A stretch of DNA of 64,000 nt from Salvia splendens (taxonomy: Eukaryota > Streptophyta > Magnoliopsida > Lamiales > Lamiaceae), in the NCBI RefSeq assembly GCF_004379255.2, contig NC_056041.1:19933559-19997558 (forward strand), in the 5' to 3' direction. The notes beneath the pieces were generated by a model that was given only the letters and a program-made list of their open reading frames with translations, ran no database searches and was not told where the DNA came from. Position 1 is the first letter of the stretch, and each line of letters begins with the position of its first letter. Positions 61,352-64,000 of the stretch are shown one piece after another. The position numbers and the translations under genes were made by a program.

Positions 61352-61531
61352 CTAGTCTGCATATCTCGAGGTTCAATATATTTCAAAATCAAAATAAGAG
61401 AACATATATATAATCATTACAAAATATATTGTAAATTACTTAATCGTCCCAATCAAGTTTATGTAATGATTATATATATGTTCTCTTATTTCGATTTTGA
61501 AATATATTGAACTTAGAGATATGCAGACTAG
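61352..61531. repeat. Imperfect 70-bp inverted repeat (strong hairpin)
   Basis: The left arm starts CTAGTCTGCATATCTC; the right arm ends with its exact complement GAGATATGCAGACTAG. The arms pair over about 70 bp with only three or four mismatches around a 40-bp loop. It could be a fold-back MITE or a small-RNA-producing hairpin; no clear target duplication. Confidence 0.85.
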
Positions 61532-61738
61532 AGTGAACTTAAAAATACCAAAAATTTTACTATGTTCAAAGTTAAGTCATTATATGAAATAAATAAAAAT
61601 TTGATATATTCCGCACACCCACAATTATAATGGGGAGTGAAGGCGCCTACACTTATTTGTCAAAAATCATCTTTCCCTCGATTAGATTATATTAATATAA
61701 CGATGGAATTAGAGTTATGATCAATGTCGAATCCTTCT

Positions 61739-62784
61739 TAAAGACCGAACTAAAGACCAAATTAGGGTCATCTATTTTCTTAATCGTGTGGTTAGGATTA
61801 ATTTACAATTAATTTAATATTTTATTCAAAAAATATATTTCTTTAAATTTTACTCCCTCCGTCCCCGATTAATTGTCACTCTTTGACCGAGCACAAATTT
61901 TAAGAAATGTAAAGAAAAGTTGGTTGAAAAAGTTAGTGGAATGTGAGACCTACTTTTTTATATTGGTTTTATAATAAAATGTGAGTGAAGTGAGTTAGTG
62001 GAATGTCAGACCTACTTACCATTTATGGTAAAAATGAAGTGTGACAATTATTGAGGGACGAACCAAAATGGAAAAGAGTGACAATTAATCGGGGACGGAG
62101 GGAGTAAATTTTATATATTTGTTTTTATTTAATTTTTTTTATTCAATAAAAACTTGATGGAGTAAATAATGAACTATATTCACTAAATAATGAACTAAAT
62201 GAACACATGTTATGAAGTAAATTTTTGCATTCATTACCTACCGAATTTACTTCAACTGAAAGATAATTATGTCATAACACATTATGAAGTAATAAACTCA
62301 TGGAATGAAGTAATAGCATGACTGAATGAAGTAATAAACTAACGGAATGAAGTAATAGCATGACTCAATGAAGTAATAAGTTCATTACTACTGCTTGACT
62401 TTTAACACAGTTAACATTGTATTTCATAAAATGTCATATTTACCTCATTACTAACGTTCATTTGGTTCATTATTTACTGATATAATTCATTACTACCGCT
62501 TAACGTTTAACACAAAAATTTGTTGTATCATTAATGTATTTCAATAACATGTCAAAATTACTTCATAACATACGTTCTTTTAGTTCATTATTTAGTGAAT
62601 ATAGTTCATTATTTACTCCGGCAAGTTTTTATTGAATAATTTTTTTAAAAAAATATAATTTTTTTTAAAAAAATAAAATAAAAAAGTTTTTATTAAATAA
62701 AATATTAAATTAATTGTAAATTAATCCTAACCACAAGATTAAAAAAAATGGAGGGCCCTAATTTGGTCTCTAGTTTGATCTTTA
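61739..62784. mobile_element. TIR element (non-coding) with a nested Stowaway MITE
   Basis: Outer inverted repeats start TAAAGACCGAACTAAAGACC (left) and, reverse-complemented, TAAAGATCAAACTAGAGACC (right), and continue inward through TGGTTAGGATTAATTTACAA. A second inner inverted block (AATAATGAACTATATTCAC near 62168 and its complement near 62590) belongs to the same fold. No coding sequence and no certain target duplication. The left arm is interrupted by the MITE at 61853-62104. Confidence 0.75.
61853..62104. mobile_element. Stowaway-like MITE (252 bp) with near-perfect TIRs
   Basis: Ends CTCCCTCCGTCCCCGATTAA match in inverted orientation for about 30 bp without mismatch; TA at 61851-61852 and 62105-62106. 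It is the best-preserved Stowaway copy here. Confidence 0.92.
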
Positions 62785-64000
62785 ATACTAGATTTGTGAA
62801 TAATGAGAATCGATGGAATTATATGTTTCTTTATTTTAATTTTGATTTAATTATTCATTTATTCAGAGTAGATAAATAGTGTAAGATATACCAAATCTCA
62901 CTTTAAAAAATTGTAAAAAAGCACCAGATTTGTCCATTCGGAAAAGGAGAAAGAAATGTGGTTCTTTATTCTTTTCGTTACACTTTTTGAAATTAAGAGA
63001 AATGTGTGAACTTAAAATACAACAAATTAACAATACACTTCAAAAAGAACCAAAAGAGGACCGGCCTATTTTTAAAGGGGAAAGGAAGACCATAAATTAA
63101 TTTGTAGATAAAATACAAAGAGGAGAAGCAATTAATGAGTAACAATATGATATGTATAGTAATGATAATAAGAGAATGCTTTATTTCTTCACATCTCACT
63201 TAGAATTAAGTTAGCTGGATTTTGACGCAATATACTCAGATTCACAAGTTCTCACTAATCTGCATTTAAAATAGGGAAAAACATAAATATCGTCCCAAAA
63301 TTTTAGGGCTTGTAACGCTAGATTGGTCAAAAATCCAACCTGTTAATTATATCAAGTTTTGACCCTATATGTTTCATTTAATATGGAAATTGTAATATAT
63401 ATATATATATATAGGGATGTATATGAGAGTGATTAAAGTATAACTAATTTTAAGTGTATAACTAGAGAATAAATCTTAGGCACAAATCTTAATACTCCAA
63501 ATTAATCATATGACTTAGCTATTTTTATATATTTTAAATAAAAAGTAATTAACAAGGGCATTTTTGGAAACTAAATTGCCAAATCCAGTCTCAGTCCCAA
63601 ACAGATTGAAAGCAGGTTCTTCGTCGTCGTTTTTAGAAGCCTCCATGATTATACGAGCAAATCATTTCTGATTGGATAATTTACTGGAAGAGAAGGTGGA
63701 AATGGTTGGTGAGATAAGAGGAGGAGGAGGAGGGAGGAGAGAGAAAGGCATAGAGGCGGCGGCGGTAGAGAGCAGGAGAGGTGTGGCGAGTGGTGCAGGA
63801 AGTTAGGAATTTAACGACTGTATGCTATGTTAAATTAGGGCCTATTACATCACAATTGTGAATTGTTAGCTCTTAATTAATGCCTAATGCCGCCGATTTT
63901 GAAAACGAATTTTGAAAGCGGCGGTCTTATGGAAAAAGCTCATGGCCATGGAGACACGTGGATGTGTACGGAGAGTGACACGAAAAAGCTTATGGAAATC
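62785..64000. other. AT-rich end of the window
   Basis: No gene recognised. A TA dinucleotide run at about 63395-63412. Around 63690-63790 a purine-rich stretch (GAGGAGGAGG, GGCGGCGGCGG) resembles a plant 5' UTR or decayed coding sequence, but no frame is convincing. Confidence 0.4.

Overview
This window is plant nuclear DNA. It has spliced genes with GT-AG introns, plant-type proteins (an AGO4-clade Argonaute, a SnRK1 beta subunit, an OSCA/CSC1 channel), AT-rich intergenic sequence and many small DNA transposons. Protein features fit a eudicot, probably an asterid; I cannot name the species from sequence alone.

Host genes, left to right: a 15-exon LARP1 La-related protein (minus, 1431-8516); a Ulp1/C48 SUMO-protease-like gene with an AT-hook N-terminus (minus, 17860-19513); an intronless OSCA4.1-type channel (plus, 22938-25403); a 22-exon AGO4-type Argonaute with all its catalytic motifs (minus, 28771-33964); a two-exon calmodulin (plus, 49340-50650); an unrecognised Lys/Glu-rich repeat protein (plus, about 52016-53567); and a four-exon SnRK1 beta subunit (minus, 54352-59549). 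I read the exon boundaries by eye from splice sites and checked that reading phase carries through every junction.

The rest is largely transposon sequence. At 8796-11824 lies a deleted Mutator-like element (MULE) with about 255-bp terminal inverted repeats (TIRs) and a perfect 9-bp target duplication. At least nine PIF/Harbinger-type elements occur, mostly with GAGCATC-like ends and TTA/TCA/TAA duplications. They fall into scaffolds that carry a DDE transposase (15876-17752, 41995-43888), a Myb/SANT-like ORF1 (13591-15388, 39744-41524, 35570-38062), or only remnants. There are also several Stowaway-like MITEs (CTCCCTCCGTCC ends, TA duplications), a hAT-like MITE with an 8-bp duplication, a LINE RNase H remnant, and several nested insertions.

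The less expected features are these. One Harbinger scaffold (same ends, same short promoter) carries either transposase or Myb-like ORF1, never both here. Transposase-type and ORF1-type elements sit about 480 bp apart at two separate places on either side of AGO4. An 860-bp element at 20298-21157 has TIRs that each hold five copies of a 21-bp near-palindrome. A captured GRF-zinc-finger/membrane-tail gene lies inside the MULE. AGO4, whose family silences transposons through 24-nt siRNAs, has a Harbinger element within about 1.6 kb of its start codon.
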